From Athripsodes cinereus (taxonomy: Eukaryota > Arthropoda > Insecta > Trichoptera > Leptoceridae): a stretch of 64,000 nt of DNA. Of this stretch, positions 45,638 to 56,672 are shown piece by piece (positions within the stretch are counted from its first letter, which is position 1; each line of letters opens with the position of its first letter). The notes under the pieces are model-generated. The model was not told where the DNA came from, ran no database searches, and was given only the letters and a program-made list of their open reading frames with translations. The DNA is taken from positions 28,497,237 to 28,561,236 of the forward strand of contig OX388307.1 in NCBI GenBank assembly GCA_947579605.1, written 5' to 3'. The position numbers were made by a program, and so were the translations under genes.

Positions 45638-48185
45638 CCTCTTCAGACCTGGTGTCCATTCCAATGGACATAGATTTTAATAATTTTTTTTACACACCCA
45701 TCTATTGATTTTTTCTAATATTAATATTGAAATGAATCGATATGAAATCTGTTTTATCGACATATTTTTTTTGGCGCCATTTGTCAAAGTTAACCATGTT
45801 TTTTTACTTCATTTTCTGTCAACGTGTCTACGTAAAGTGTCACTGTCAAGTTTTAGGTTGAGAAAATTTAAGATATTAACAAAGTTTGTGCTTAATTTTA
45901 CTGGAGTTTTTTTCCAAAGGTAAATTTATACTTTATTTTATGTTTATCATTTAATATATATCAAATAAATATGAATAAACATTTCAAAAATCTCATTTTT
46001 ATTTTATGTCCATTCCAATGGACATTCGGACTCTATAGTAACAAAATATGATGTATGGAGAATATTTGTTCTATACTTATTGCGATTTGTTGAATTGATT
46101 TTTTCCAGATGTCGAAATACTTAGATTCTGCAGGTATTCTAGACCTATTGGAAAATGGTGATGTGTCTGATTTTGAAGAGTTAGAAGAAGATGGAGATGA
46201 AGATATTGTTGACATTCCAGATATACCTAGGTATAGTGATCACAATATCGGCAGTGAGGTAATATCAACACATTCTCAAATAGAACTCGAATCACCTTTA
46301 GAATTAGAAGGTTTAGAGTTACCAGGCCCTATTCTAAATGAATACATAGATTTTTTAACATTAAAATCAGATATACAATACAGGAGACGCCCGTTCAGTA
46401 GTACTTCTTCAGATTGGCAAGAACCAATTTCAGACATAGGTCACACCCTTACTCCTTTAGAGTATTTCACAAGATATATCAACGAATCTGATTTTGAAAA
46501 TATGGTGTACTGCACTAATTTATATGCAAACAGGGTTAATAAAAGTAATTTTATCCCACTAATGTTCACGAGCTCCAAGTTTTGTTTGCACTACACATTA
46601 TTATTGGTTGTTTGAATAAGTTTCCGAGAATCCGGATGTATTGGGACACTACATTGGGGATAGAAGTATTTTTATACAATATGACGAGGGATAGATTCTT
46701 TGCTCTGAGAACGTGTCTTCATGTAAGTGAACATTTTGAAAATTGTGACGATAAAGTTTACAAAATCCGACCGTTGTTCGATTCAATAAGAAGGCGATGT
46801 CTTCAACTAAATATGGAAGAAAATATGTGCGTTGATGAGCAGATGGTGCCCTTTACAGGATCCCGAATGGAAATAAAACAATACGTAAAAGGCAAACCAC
46901 ATCCTTGGGGTGCTAAATTGTTTGTTCTTTGTGGAAAGAGTGGTATCGCTTACGACTTTATAATATATCAGGGACAAACAACCGAATTAAATAAAAACAA
47001 TGTAAAAGAATTTGGATTAGCACCATCTATAGTGTTACACCTCTCTAACCGTATCAGTGGCGTGGGATGCAAACTTTATTTTGATAATTATTTTTCTACG
47101 TACCATCTATTTCAAATTGTGAAATCAAAAGGGATTTTGGCTGCAGGAACTGTTCGCATCAATCGATTTAACTGTCATTCATTAATGAGCGACAAGGACA
47201 TGAAAAAAAAGGATCGTGGATTTTCAGATGAAGATGTAAGTAGAGATGGAGACATTGTTTTGGTTAAATGGATTGACAACAGAATAGTCACAATGGGATC
47301 AAATTTTGTAGGAAAGGGCGAAGAATATAGAAATAGAATAGAAATTTAAGATAAAAAAAACAAACAATATGTTGAAATTGACAGACCCGAAATTATTAAA
47401 AAATATAACGTCAACATGGGAGGTGTTGATTTACTAGACCGTATGATAAGTCTGTATAGAATTTATATAAAATCTAAAAAGTGGACCCTTCGGCTTATCA
47501 TGCATGGAGTAGACTTGGCTATTTCAAATAGCTGGTTCGAGTACCAAAGGGATTGCGATAAGCTCAGTTTACCAGCAAACAACAGACTGGACCTTTTACA
47601 TTTCAGGATGCGATTGGCTGACGGCTTGATAAAAGTAAGTAAACCGATCCAACAACCTAAAAAAGGTAGGCCCAGCAACGGTTCTCCTGCGCATATCATC
47701 CCAGTCAAAATGCAAAGAGGAGAAAAAAGGCCAAATAGTGAGGTTCAGTATGATTATACCGACCACATGCCTCAATTTGATAAGAAAAATGAAGGAACCA
47801 GGTGTAAAATGATTGGTTGTAATAAGAAAACACATGTGTACTGTGATAAGTGCAATGTACACATTTGTTTTGTACCAGACCGTAATTGTTTTGCGAATTT
47901 CCATCGAAAAAAGTAAGAAACAAATAATTTTAAAGTATTCGCTCATAATTTTTATAAAAACCAATACTAAATAAATTAGAATAATAGCAAAATATTTTTT
48001 TCCATACTAATTTATATACCCCACTTGAGACCCAATGTCCATCTCAATGGACATATTTATTTTCGAAAATCTAAAAAAGAAAAAAAAAATTTTTTATCTG
48101 AAACTTGTTATTTAGAAGCCAAATAACAAGATTTAAAAACAAAATATTTTTTTCAACTCACACAATTAATTCAGGTCTGACGAGG
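45638..48185 (+). mobile_element. piggyBac-type transposon with both ends and TTAA duplication
   Basis: TTAA lies at 45634-45637 and 48186-48189. The termini are CCTCTTCAGACCTG and, reversed, CCTCGTCAGACCTG. The element is 2,548 bp and contains one transposase gene (broken, see next). A 20-bp palindrome, ATGTCCATTCCAATGGACAT or a near variant, occurs 15 bp inside the left end (45652), at 46006 and at 48035. These are candidate subterminal binding sites. TTAA targeting and CCY termini are known piggyBac traits. Confidence 0.93.
46109..47916 (+). pseudogene. piggyBac transposase, one frameshift and one stop
   Basis: The gene encodes a cut-and-paste transposase with an RNase H-like fold. From ATG 46109, a first acidic N-terminal frame runs to the P-N-F-I region. 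The reading then moves to another frame near 46555-46560, consistent with a single base loss, and continues with HIIIGCLNKFPRIRMYWD. A TAA at 47347-47349 interrupts the second frame, and the third part (47350-47916) continues in the same frame. Expected catalytic Asp positions are seen in CVDEQMVPF, LYFDNYFST and MGGVDLLDRM. A Cys-rich C-terminal finger follows (RCKMIGC ... YCDKCNVHICF). TTTTTTCCAG directly before the ATG and AAG|GTAAAT at 45919 suggest a short leader intron. Not functional as read. Confidence 0.9.
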
Positions 48186-48189
48186 TTAA

Positions 48190-48449
48190 TGGGAAGGGGC
48201 CTTCCCATATATACACTTTTATATATTATGTATAATTTTATATCAACTATAAATTATAATTGTCGCTATGTTGTTAAACCTGCCTAAAGGTCTAATCTAA
48301 TACAAAATATTTTTGAGTATTGTTTTAATTAAAAACTTACGAAGTATCTTACTCGCCTTGTATTCTTTTGTTTATTTTTATCCTTGTTTATATGATAATC
48401 AGTAGTACTTGCTTGCAAATTAAATATACACTTCCACTTTGCCAACTAG
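48190..48449. other. Spacer between piggyBac and gypsy elements
   Basis: 260 bp of AT-rich intron sequence; only a small palindrome, GGGAAGGGGCCTTCCC, at about 48191-48206. Confidence 0.6.
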
Positions 48450-48454
48450 ACATG

Positions 48455-48928
48455 TGTAAGATATAGACATCTGTGGGAAATTATATTAAACTAAATTATG
48501 ATTTAATGGTAGTAACATTGGTGGTATTAATTACTCACTACTTTATGTTATATAGGACAGATGTCTCTTATATATATATGTGTAGGTTGTAGGATTTTTC
48601 TAGAAGTGGTGTTGTTGTATATTTTGGTTTTTGTGATAAGAGAGAGGAGGTTAAAAGTTTATATATAGACGAGGTGTTGCTTTGAGGAGGAATTCAAGTT
48701 CCCTCTCTCGGCTCGTTATTACCTATTGTAAAGTGTATATTTTAAAGTGTGCTAAACTTATCTGTAAATAGTTTTTTTACCTTCGTGAATACAGTGTTTA
48801 AACGAAGTCCGAGTTTTACTACTAAACCCACATCCCCTTGGTAGCAGAACCAAAACTTTCAAGGGATCTGAAGATTGGAGTAGTGTGTGGCCCCCAAATC
48901 CACACACCATCTAACAGAACATATTACA
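48455..48928 (+). repeat. 5' LTR
   Basis: Starts TGTAAGATATAGAC and ends CATATTACA. A TATATATATATG tract near 48570 and a TATATATAGAC box near 48660 are possible core promoter elements. Confidence 0.95.
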
Positions 48929-48943
48929 TGGCGCAGTTCGGTA
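48929..48943 (+). promoter_or_regulatory. Primer-binding site, tRNA-Ser-like
   Basis: TGGCGCAGTTCGGTA begins immediately after the 5' LTR. The TGGCGCAGTCGG type is reported for elements primed by tRNA-Ser (for example 17.6/297); assignment by resemblance. Confidence 0.6.
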
Positions 48944-48960
48944 TCTACTAAGGAGGACGG

Positions 48961-49020
48961 TAATATCTAGAAGAATATTACATAGAGGAGCAGGGTAATA
49001 TCTAGCAGAATATTACATAG
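48961..49020 (+). repeat. Leader tandem repeat, 35-bp unit x2
   Basis: TAATATCTAGAAGAATATTA plus CATAG at 48961 recurs with one base change at 48996, 35 bp apart. Confidence 0.8.
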
Positions 49021-49118
49021 CTCAGGGTGTAACCAGGAAGAAGAGGGAACAGGATCAGAGTTGTTCCTAGTAGAGAACAACTCGAGAAAGGTGCATCTTC
49101 AAGGAGGTGAAGAAGAGG

Positions 49119-49290
49119 CCCAGGAGCAGTCCCAGGTTGAGGACGGCTCAAGAAAGGAGCATCACAGGTGGAGGATCATCCCAGGAGCAGTCCCAGGTTG
49201 AGGACGGCTCAAGAAAGGAGCATCACAGGTGGAGGAACATCCCAGGAGCAATCCCAGGTGGAGGACGGCTCAAGAGAGGTGGAGAGTTCA
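49119..49290 (+). repeat. Leader tandem repeat, 61-bp unit x2.6
   Basis: CCCAGGAGCAGTCCCAGGTT starts at 49119 and 49180, with a variant at 49241. Units contain GAGGACGGCTCAAGAAAGGA and GCATCACAGGTGGAGGA. The unit length is not a multiple of three, so two frames stay open (49107-49343 and 49168-49404), but neither looks like a known protein. Possibly a packaging or translation-related structure. Confidence 0.85.
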
Positions 49291-49426
49291 GCCAAGGGCA
49301 GAGCAGACAAAGGAGGCCGCAGAGAGTCACAGAAGTTAAGTAGTTTGTTCATAAATTGTATATTGTATTGTTGTTTTTTTAAATTTTTTTTTGCTAGTAG
49401 TTAAAATTTTTTTGTCTTGTGGAAAA

Positions 49427-52400
49427 ATGACAGAGAAAGTTGTAGTAAGAAGTCAGGTTTATAGGGACGTTTCGTTGAGGTTTAATCACGGAACAGATTC
49501 TTGGGAGAATTTTATAATTAGATTTAGACAAGGTCTGGTGCTAAATGATGATACTGTTCTTAATGAACCAAAGAGGCGAGCCCTGTTCTTATCATATCTC
49601 CATGAGGACACATTTGATTTGTTGGTAAATCTAGCGAAACCAGAAAGTGTAGAGAATTTAAAGACGGAAAACTTGGTAGATTTATTGTCGAATTATTGTT
49701 CAAATGTTGAGAATGTTCTAGAAAATAGATATAATTTTTTTACTAGTAGACAATTAGCTCATGAAAGTTTCAAAGAATTCGGAGCGAGATTGCAAAAATT
49801 GGCGGGTAATTGTAAATTTGAAGGTCGCTTATTGGAAAATTTAAAAGATATGTTTGTGGTAGGCATACAAGATTCTAGGATACGGCAGAAATTGTTTCTA
49901 GAATGTGAAAAAAGTGATTTTCAAACGACAATAAAAACTGCAATAATTTTTGAAAATAGTTTGAAATCAAGAAGTAGTATTGTTGCTGAGTGTCATAGGG
50001 AAAATTCAACGGAAAAATGTTACAAGTTTTCAAGAAGATCAAGTGAAAAGGAAGCACAAGATTTCCAGAGGAAAATTTTTTCACAAAATTACAAGAAATC
50101 GCATTATACCAATACGAGAAGAAATTCACATTCCTCAAATCACAGTAGAAGCTCAAGCAGAGATAGAAACTCAAGCCGAGATAGAAATTTTAAACAGGAT
50201 AACGATAGGAACAAGTTAGTGTGTTTTAGATGTTCAAAACCAGGACATTGGGCGAGAAACTGTAAAACAAAATTCAAGAAGAAACTGAACAGTATCACAA
50301 GAAGAAAAATTAATGAAATATCCGAGGATAATCCATGCAAGATATCAGTGAAATTAGGAGATAAGTTTCACACAGGAATGATAGATTCGGGAGCTTTTAT
50401 ATCTGTTATTCCAGAACAATGTTATGTGAAATATTTTAACAAGCATAAACTTAGTGAATTTAATAGTGATGTCCGTGGCTATAGTGATCAAATATTAAAT
50501 GTGTTAGGTACTTTGGAATTACCAGTGTGCTTTAATTCGTTAAAAAGAAGTGTTCAATTTATTATTGTGCAATTCGGAAAAGAAATACTTTTTGGAAGGA
50601 ATTTCATGAAGGAATTTGATATACAATTAACAGGTTTGGAAAATTCGCATGTAAACATAAGTAAAGTATCCGGCAAGGTCGGTAAAACAGAGAACATAAA
50701 TTTACGGAGCGGCAATATGGACGATACGTCAAAGTTAGTTGACAAACTAAAAAGAGAATATAAAAACGTTTTTAGTGAGAAATTAGGAAAGTTCACCGGT
50801 TATGAAGTGGAATTTTCATTAAAGGAGGATCATGTACCAAAATTCTTCAATCCACGACCCGTGCCATATGCATTACAAGCGAAAGTCGAGCAAGAATTAG
50901 ATAAAATGTTGGAAAATGAGATAATCGAACGTGTCGAGGTTTCAAAATATGCAAGTCCATTAGTGATTATACCTAAATCTGATGGTTCAGTGAGATTGTG
51001 TGCTGATTACAAATGTTCAATAAATAAATATGTGCGTGATGAAAAATATCCTTTACCACGAATAGAGAGTGTAATACAAAAAGTCGCAAAAGGAAAATAT
51101 TTTGCAAAAATAGACCTTAAGTCGGCATATAGCCAAATTGTGATTAAAGAAAAATGTCGTGAAGTGACAACAATATCAACGCACAAAGGGTTATTCAGAT
51201 ATAAAAGACTAATTTTCGGTTTAAAAGTTAGCCCGTCTTTGTTTATGCAGGTAATAGACTCCATAGTACAAGGGTTACCAAAAACAAGTGCGTACATCGA
51301 TGACATTATAGTAGCAGGAGAAACCAAACAGGAACTATATGAAAATTTATGTGAATTATTTAAAAGGCTACAAGATTGCGGGTTGACCGTGAATACTGAT
51401 AAGTGCTATTTCTTTAGGGAAGAAATTGAATATTTGGGTTATATTATATCGAAAAGAGGCATATCACCGGTAAGAAACAAAGTGAAAGCAATCCATGAAG
51501 TGAGAAACCCTCAAAATGTTACAGAACTAAGAAGTTTTTTAGGGATGGTGAACTATTATAGGAATTTCATACCAGGTATAAGCGAATTATTAAACCCTTT
51601 ATATAGGTTATTGAAGAAAAAAGAGAAATGGGTATGGTCAGATGAGTGTACAAACGCAGTGAATGCAGTTAAATCTTATTTGTGTTCGGACATGGTCTTA
51701 ACACATTATAACGAAAACATCCCATTAAAAGTGGTTACTGATGCCTCAACAAAAGGGATAGGAGCGACTCTAATGCATGTGTATCAGAACGGTGCATCAA
51801 GACCAATAGAATACATTTCAAGGAAATTAACGACTTGTGAACAAAAATATTCAATCATGGATATTGAAGCATTGGCAGTAATATTCGCATTAAAGAAATG
51901 GTTTCATTTTTTGTACGGAAGGAAGTTCACATTATGTGTAGACAATCAGGCATTGGTGAGAATATTAAATCCAAATAAAAATATTCCACAATTAGCAGCT
52001 AATAGGTTAATTAGATACGGAGTCATATTGTCAGCTTTTGATTACGATATTGAATATGTGAAATCTGAGAATAACTGCTCAGACTATTTGTCAAGGTCGC
52101 CAGCGTCAGGTGAGTTGGTGGAAGACCAAGAATTCAACAGTTTATTTTACATAGAGGTAATTAACAATGTAGAATTGGAATATCATTCGCAAAATCCAAT
52201 CGATATAGAAGAGGTTCGCAAGGCGACAAGAGAAGATTCAACATTATGTAAAATAATTGAATATGTGCAAAAATCATGGCCCAGGAAAGATAAATTGAAT
52301 AATGAAGAAAGAAAATATTATCAAGTGCGAACAGATTTATTTGTTTATGACGAGTGTCTGTGTTATGATTTTAAAATTGTGATACCCTCTACTTTACGAA

Positions 52401-53575
52401 GTGAGATATTGAAACTTTTCCACAGATCACATCAAGGCATTGTAAAGACAAAAAGTTTAGCTAGGAATTATATATACTGGCCAGGTTTGTCTAGAGACAT
52501 AGAAAGTATGATAAGTGAATGCATGGCATGCAGAACTTTACAAAATAACCCACAAAGAGCAGAATTGACACCTTGGAGAGAAACAGGTAAGATTTGGAGC
52601 AGAATACATATCGATTATTTCGGTCCAATAGCAAATACAAATTTTTTAGTTGTGGTTGATTCAACCTCCAAATGGATTGATTGTAGGAAAGTAGATGTAC
52701 CAAACTCATTTAATACAATACAGGTACTAAAGGAAATTTTCAGTTACTTGGGCTATTGCGAAACAATAGTAAGCGATAATGCAACAAATTTTTGTTCAAA
52801 AGAATTTGAAGAATTTTGTAGAAGGAATGGAATCGAACACATAACATCTCCGATAGGTCATCAAGCATCAAACGGGCAGGCAGAGAATGCCGTAAAAGTT
52901 TGCAAAGGTTTTTTGAGGAAAATGTTACACAATAATAGTTTACCTACAAATTGGAAGGATAGGTTGATGGATTTCTTAATAGACTTTAGAAATACGCCAC
53001 ATAGTTCAACGGGCGTTGAACCCGCTGTACTTTTGTTAGGTAGGAAAATTAGAACTTTGTTTGATTTGATGCTTCCAGATAATTTTGAAACGGATAGAGA
53101 TGTCCCAGATCATGTTAGAAGAAACATCGATAAAAGTAAAGATACTCAAAAGAAATATTTTAGAAGTAGGAAATACAAGTCTAAATTTTTTAAAGTGGGT
53201 GACCCAGTTTTAACAATAGATTTAAGATCAGATAAAAACTCTTGGATTAAGGGTAGAATAGCAAAGGTACTTAGTAAAAATGTGTATCTTGTAAAAATTT
53301 CAAATTCTGGTTTGTGGTGGAAAAGACATAGAGATCAAATCACAAATTTAAATGTTAAGTGGAAGAGAGATTTGATACAGAAATTGCCTGAAAAGCTTTC
53401 GTCTGAACAAGACTTAGACGAAGGCTGGTCAGGGTTGTTGTTTGACAATTTTCCTGATACGCCTTTGTCTTCGTTTCAGAATCCATGTTCGGAGCAGACA
53501 CCAGAACCACAGCCATCTACAAGTAGAAACCTAAGACCTCGACCGCGTCAAAAACCACAGCGTTACTCTCAGTGA
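49427..53575 (+). CDS. Gag-Pol polyprotein of the gypsy-type element
   Basis: A single frame of 1,382 residues from ATG 49427 (AAAA before it; the frame also extends to a TTG at 49391, less likely in an insect). In order: gag-like region (about 1-250), basic Arg/Ser-rich stretch, CCHC zinc knuckle CFRCSKPGHWARNC (266-279), aspartic protease MIDSGAFISVI (about 318-328; DSG rather than DTG), reverse transcriptase with YIDD (623-626), and RNase H (VVTDAST with D772, MDIEAL, CVDNQ). Integrase follows with an HHCC finger (H999, H1002, C1032, C1035) and D1063, D1117, E1153 in D-D-35-E spacing, then a basic C-terminal tail. There is no frameshift between gag and pol, so relative protein levels must be set some other way. 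No env. Confidence 0.95.
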   Translation: MTEKVVVRSQVYRDVSLRFNHGTDSWENFIIRFRQGLVLNDDTVLNEPKRRALFLSYLHEDTFDLLVNLAKPESVENLKTENLVDLLSNYCSNVENVLENRYNFFTSRQLAHESFKEFGARLQKLAGNCKFEGRLLENLKDMFVVGIQDSRIRQKLFLECEKSDFQTTIKTAIIFENSLKSRSSIVAECHRENSTEKCYKFSRRSSEKEAQDFQRKIFSQNYKKSHYTNTRRNSHSSNHSRSSSRDRNSSRDRNFKQDNDRNKLVCFRCSKPGHWARNCKTKFKKKLNSITRRKINEISEDNPCKISVKLGDKFHTGMIDSGAFISVIPEQCYVKYFNKHKLSEFNSDVRGYSDQILNVLGTLELPVCFNSLKRSVQFIIVQFGKEILFGRNFMKEFDIQLTGLENSHVNISKVSGKVGKTENINLRSGNMDDTSKLVDKLKREYKNVFSEKLGKFTGYEVEFSLKEDHVPKFFNPRPVPYALQAKVEQELDKMLENEIIERVEVSKYASPLVIIPKSDGSVRLCADYKCSINKYVRDEKYPLPRIESVIQKVAKGKYFAKIDLKSAYSQIVIKEKCREVTTISTHKGLFRYKRLIFGLKVSPSLFMQVIDSIVQGLPKTSAYIDDIIVAGETKQELYENLCELFKRLQDCGLTVNTDKCYFFREEIEYLGYIISKRGISPVRNKVKAIHEVRNPQNVTELRSFLGMVNYYRNFIPGISELLNPLYRLLKKKEKWVWSDECTNAVNAVKSYLCSDMVLTHYNENIPLKVVTDASTKGIGATLMHVYQNGASRPIEYISRKLTTCEQKYSIMDIEALAVIFALKKWFHFLYGRKFTLCVDNQALVRILNPNKNIPQLAANRLIRYGVILSAFDYDIEYVKSENNCSDYLSRSPASGELVEDQEFNSLFYIEVINNVELEYHSQNPIDIEEVRKATREDSTLCKIIEYVQKSWPRKDKLNNEERKYYQVRTDLFVYDECLCYDFKIVIPSTLRSEILKLFHRSHQGIVKTKSLARNYIYWPGLSRDIESMISECMACRTLQNNPQRAELTPWRETGKIWSRIHIDYFGPIANTNFLVVVDSTSKWIDCRKVDVPNSFNTIQVLKEIFSYLGYCETIVSDNATNFCSKEFEEFCRRNGIEHITSPIGHQASNGQAENAVKVCKGFLRKMLHNNSLPTNWKDRLMDFLIDFRNTPHSSTGVEPAVLLLGRKIRTLFDLMLPDNFETDRDVPDHVRRNIDKSKDTQKKYFRSRKYKSKFFKVGDPVLTIDLRSDKNSWIKGRIAKVLSKNVYLVKISNSGLWWKRHRDQITNLNVKWKRDLIQKLPEKLSSEQDLDEGWSGLLFDNFPDTPLSSFQNPCSEQTPEPQPSTSRNLRPRPRQKPQRYSQ

Positions 53576-53676
53576 GATAAGGTCATATATGTATAGTATA
53601 TAGAGAAAAATGAATTATTTAAGATTTTGCATTGTATAAGTGAAAATGAAATATTTAAGTTTATAGATGAGATTTA

Positions 53677-53686
53677 AGTGGGGGAG
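53677..53686 (+). promoter_or_regulatory. Polypurine tract
   Basis: AGTGGGGGAG immediately precedes the 3' LTR, the expected place for plus-strand priming. Confidence 0.75.
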
Positions 53687-54160
53687 TGTAAGATATAGAC
53701 ATCTGTGGGAAATTATATTAAACTAAATTATGATTTAATGGTAGTAACATTGGTGGTATTAATTACTCACTACTTTATGTTATATAGGACAGATGTCTCT
53801 TATATATATATGTGTAGGTTGTAGGATTTTTCTAGAAGTGGTGTTGTTGTATATTTTGGTTTTTGTGATAAGAGAGAGGAGGTTAAAAGTTTATATATAG
53901 ACGAGGTGTTGCTTTGAGGAGGAATTCAAGTTCCCTCTCTCGGCTCGTTATTACCTATTGTAAAGTGTATATTTTAAAGTGTGCTAAACTTATCTGTAAA
54001 TAGTTTTTTTACCTTCGTGAATACAGTGTTTAAACGAAGTCCGAGTTTTACTACTAAACCCACATCCCCTTGGTAGCAGAACCAAAACTTTCAAGGGATC
54101 TGAAGATTGGAGTAGTGTGTGGCCCCCAAATCCACACACCATCTAACAGAACATATTACA
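53687..54160 (+). repeat. 3' LTR
   Basis: Same length and, by eye, the same sequence as 48455-48928; followed by the ACATG duplication. Confidence 0.95.
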
Positions 54161-54165
54161 ACATG

Positions 54166-56015
54166 TCAAAAACAACCTTGATTTAAAAATGCATTTTCAC
54201 GAGTATGGGTGTAAGCTTAATATGAAACCTCTCAAGTAGGTAATCACATAACATAATATATTTAAGGTACATCTAAACGAAGTTGTGTCGAATAATTTTC
54301 CTCATTTGGTCGTTATAAGAAATCCATCTTCCGTGCAACGTAATCGATGTTTTAAGAACTAATTAAACTCGTAAAACAAAAAACAGTTTCTTACATTCGG
54401 CGATAAAAACCAATAGTATACGGTAAAAAATGCGTAGTCGCGTTGCCGAACAGGTAAAGTTTATCATTGCTGTATTGAATTGAATCATAACTATAAAATT
54501 TAAAGAAGCTTGGTTAAGTGAACTTACGCGTCCCGAGTCGTAGCACCAGAAGTCAGCCATTGTTCCATTGTTCGGGATCATCGTCTAACTTTAGATATTT
54601 TTCATCAATGAATCGACCCCATGTAAAAGGGAATAATTACTGTGAAGTTGATAATATATTCAACGATTCAGAGTACACGGTGAGGAAATGTGCAGTGAGC
54701 GGGTTCCTTAGAGGGTTTTCCGTTGAGAATTCTCTGTAACTTCTATTGTCATGTTTTGTATTCATTGCCTCTTATATGTTGATTGTGTTTGTTTCAAGTA
54801 TGTTTTTCTTTTAATTAGTTCACTACAAAGGCTATTAAGCCGTATACTATGTTAACTAATAAATAAATAAAATATTAATGTGGCTGAGTGAGTTGGTAAG
54901 AAGCATGTCAGTCCATAACTTCCACGTGGAAGATTTGTGGTTTTTGTCCTGCTGTCATCTACATACTTACTCTATATTAATTCTACCTTCAAAATCCATG
55001 CTATTGCTTATTGTGAGATCTCTGGAGTGTTTTTCTGTTCACATAAATCCAAATAATTTTCTTCTTTTGATATTGTGTCAAGTCCTCCCAACCACTCATC
55101 TATGACTTTTTAGTATTTGTACTTATTCTGAGTAGATGGAAACATCTCATCTCTCCCTTTTCTAGATTTTCTTTATAAAATAAATATATAAATAATTACA
55201 GAGTGTCCTAGAGTCTGTAGAAATTATCAAATAAAGTAGATAAATAATTTCCAAATTGTGCAAATATTTCTGTTGATTTCTTTATGGGTCTTAACTTCTG
55301 AAGTCTGCTAGATTTTTTCAAAGCATCCCTGCCCTTTCAGTAACGAGATGTTCTATTGAATGAATGAGTGGGAGTGGAGCTCTTACTTGTATAACATTGA
55401 TTCCTGCAATGGAGCAAAACATGAATTTCAATTTTGCTATCTTAATACCGTCATGTGAATGTTATACGAGCATGTTTGATCTAAAATAAATAGATTAAAA
55501 GCTTAGAATAAAAGTGAGTCATTACTCAATTAGAGTCCTCAAACAAGAGAGATAAAATTAATATTATAATAAGCTCGTGTAGCTAGCAGGAAAAAAGCTA
55601 ATTTAAGATGTTATGAGTCAATCGTTTTATAATAAATTAATTTGTAAAGAAATTACTCATCAATTTGTACATGAATAATATTAATATGTAGTTTATAGAT
55701 GAGCTTTTTTCATGTAATATTATTATTTTTATAGGGTAACTTTACGGGGTGAATTACTCAAATGAGTTATGTAATAGAATATATAGCATATCTCAAACCT
55801 ACTCTTTTATGCAAGCTTTCCAATATTCTATAAGATTCAATCAAGCGATGAGATCTGTCATTAATTTTAAATGTTTGACTCATTGTTTTGTTCCAAATAT
55901 ATCTACTACAGTAAAAGGTATGTTTTGTAACAAATATCAATTGGTTTAAAATCGAAAATGGCTAAATCCATAAAAAAAGTTTATTATTGACTAAGTATGC
56001 AGAAATATTCTTTCT
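54166..56015. other. Intron, unassigned
   Basis: No gene, LINE or MITE recognised in 1.85 kb. Frames at 54518, 54878 and 55749 are short and featureless. Confidence 0.45.
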
Positions 56016-56019
56016 GTTA

Positions 56020-56162
56020 GTATGGTTAGTTAGAAAAGATTGCGCCCTCACGATTAACTCGGCTCTTTATATTGATTGTATTTAATTTGAATGCATTTTT
56101 CTATAAAATTGTATGTGTTGCGATCAATGTACAGTAAAGAATGAATGAATAAATAAATAAGT
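56020..56162 (+). repeat. Family B copy with tail
   Basis: GTTAGTTAGAAAAGATTGCG, CCCTCACGATTAACTCGGCT, ATTGATTGTATTTAATTTGA, TGCGATCAATGTACAGTAAA and a GAATAAATAAATAAG-type tail. Confidence 0.7.
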
Positions 56163-56399
56163 ATGGAAATCAGACAAAATCTGATTAGTTTTTTGGCTCT
56201 TCTGACATTTTTCTACAAATGCATTCGTTCAGTCCAGATCCCAAAAAACACTATTATTTCATAGGTATTTCTAGAAAAAATATCTTTTAATAGCATACAT
56301 GCACCCGATTGTTCATAGTTTTAGCATTTTTTTTTCATTTTAGAAAGTGGGAAAGTATTATTCGACTCTTCCATAATCCATACTAAATTCTATTTTTTT

Positions 56400-56465
56400 T
56401 TCTATACACCATCACGGCATCTACCACAATGAGATAGTCTGAAGAACAACTGCATCTAATAGATA
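56400..56465 (-). repeat. Family A fragment
   Basis: CACCATCACGGCATCTACCA, CAATGAGATAGTCTGAAGAA, CAACTGCATCTAATAG. Confidence 0.55.
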
Positions 56466-56672
56466 TATATGCAAAAATGCAATTCCACGTTTAAACACTT
56501 ATTTATAATTTTGCTCAATGATTTAGTTAATAATTTTAAAATGGGTATCATATTTAAATACAAATACGAAATAAAGGTATAAATAAGGAAAATAAAGCGA
56601 TATTAGATTAGCAAGACTAGATTGTTGATTTATATAATTATATTCATTGATTTATATACGTTAATTTATTTA

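Larger units (their letters stand above)
48455..54160 (+). mobile_element. Complete gypsy-type LTR retrotransposon, 5,706 bp
   Basis: 474-bp LTRs (48455-48928, 53687-54160) that I could not tell apart by eye, TG...CA ends, and a 5-bp ACATG duplication (48450-48454, 54161-54165). Next come a primer site, a leader with tandem repeats, one gag-pol frame and a polypurine tract. There is no env-like frame. PR-RT-RNaseH-IN order places it in the Ty3/gypsy superfamily; the 'HQGIVKTKSLAR' and 'RKIRTLFDLMLP' features recall the Mag/K02A2.6-like branch, an inference. All parts look intact, so it may be recently active. Confidence 0.95.

Noticed and set aside
45705..45923. 72-codon frame before the piggyBac transposase as part of the protein
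   Set aside because: Lies in the leader, lacks similarity to piggyBac N-termini, and a donor-like AAG|GTAAAT suggests it is untranslated.
49107..49404. Two open frames in the gypsy leader as extra proteins
   Set aside because: They arise from a 61-bp GC-rich tandem repeat lying upstream of gag, and have no domain or consistent start.
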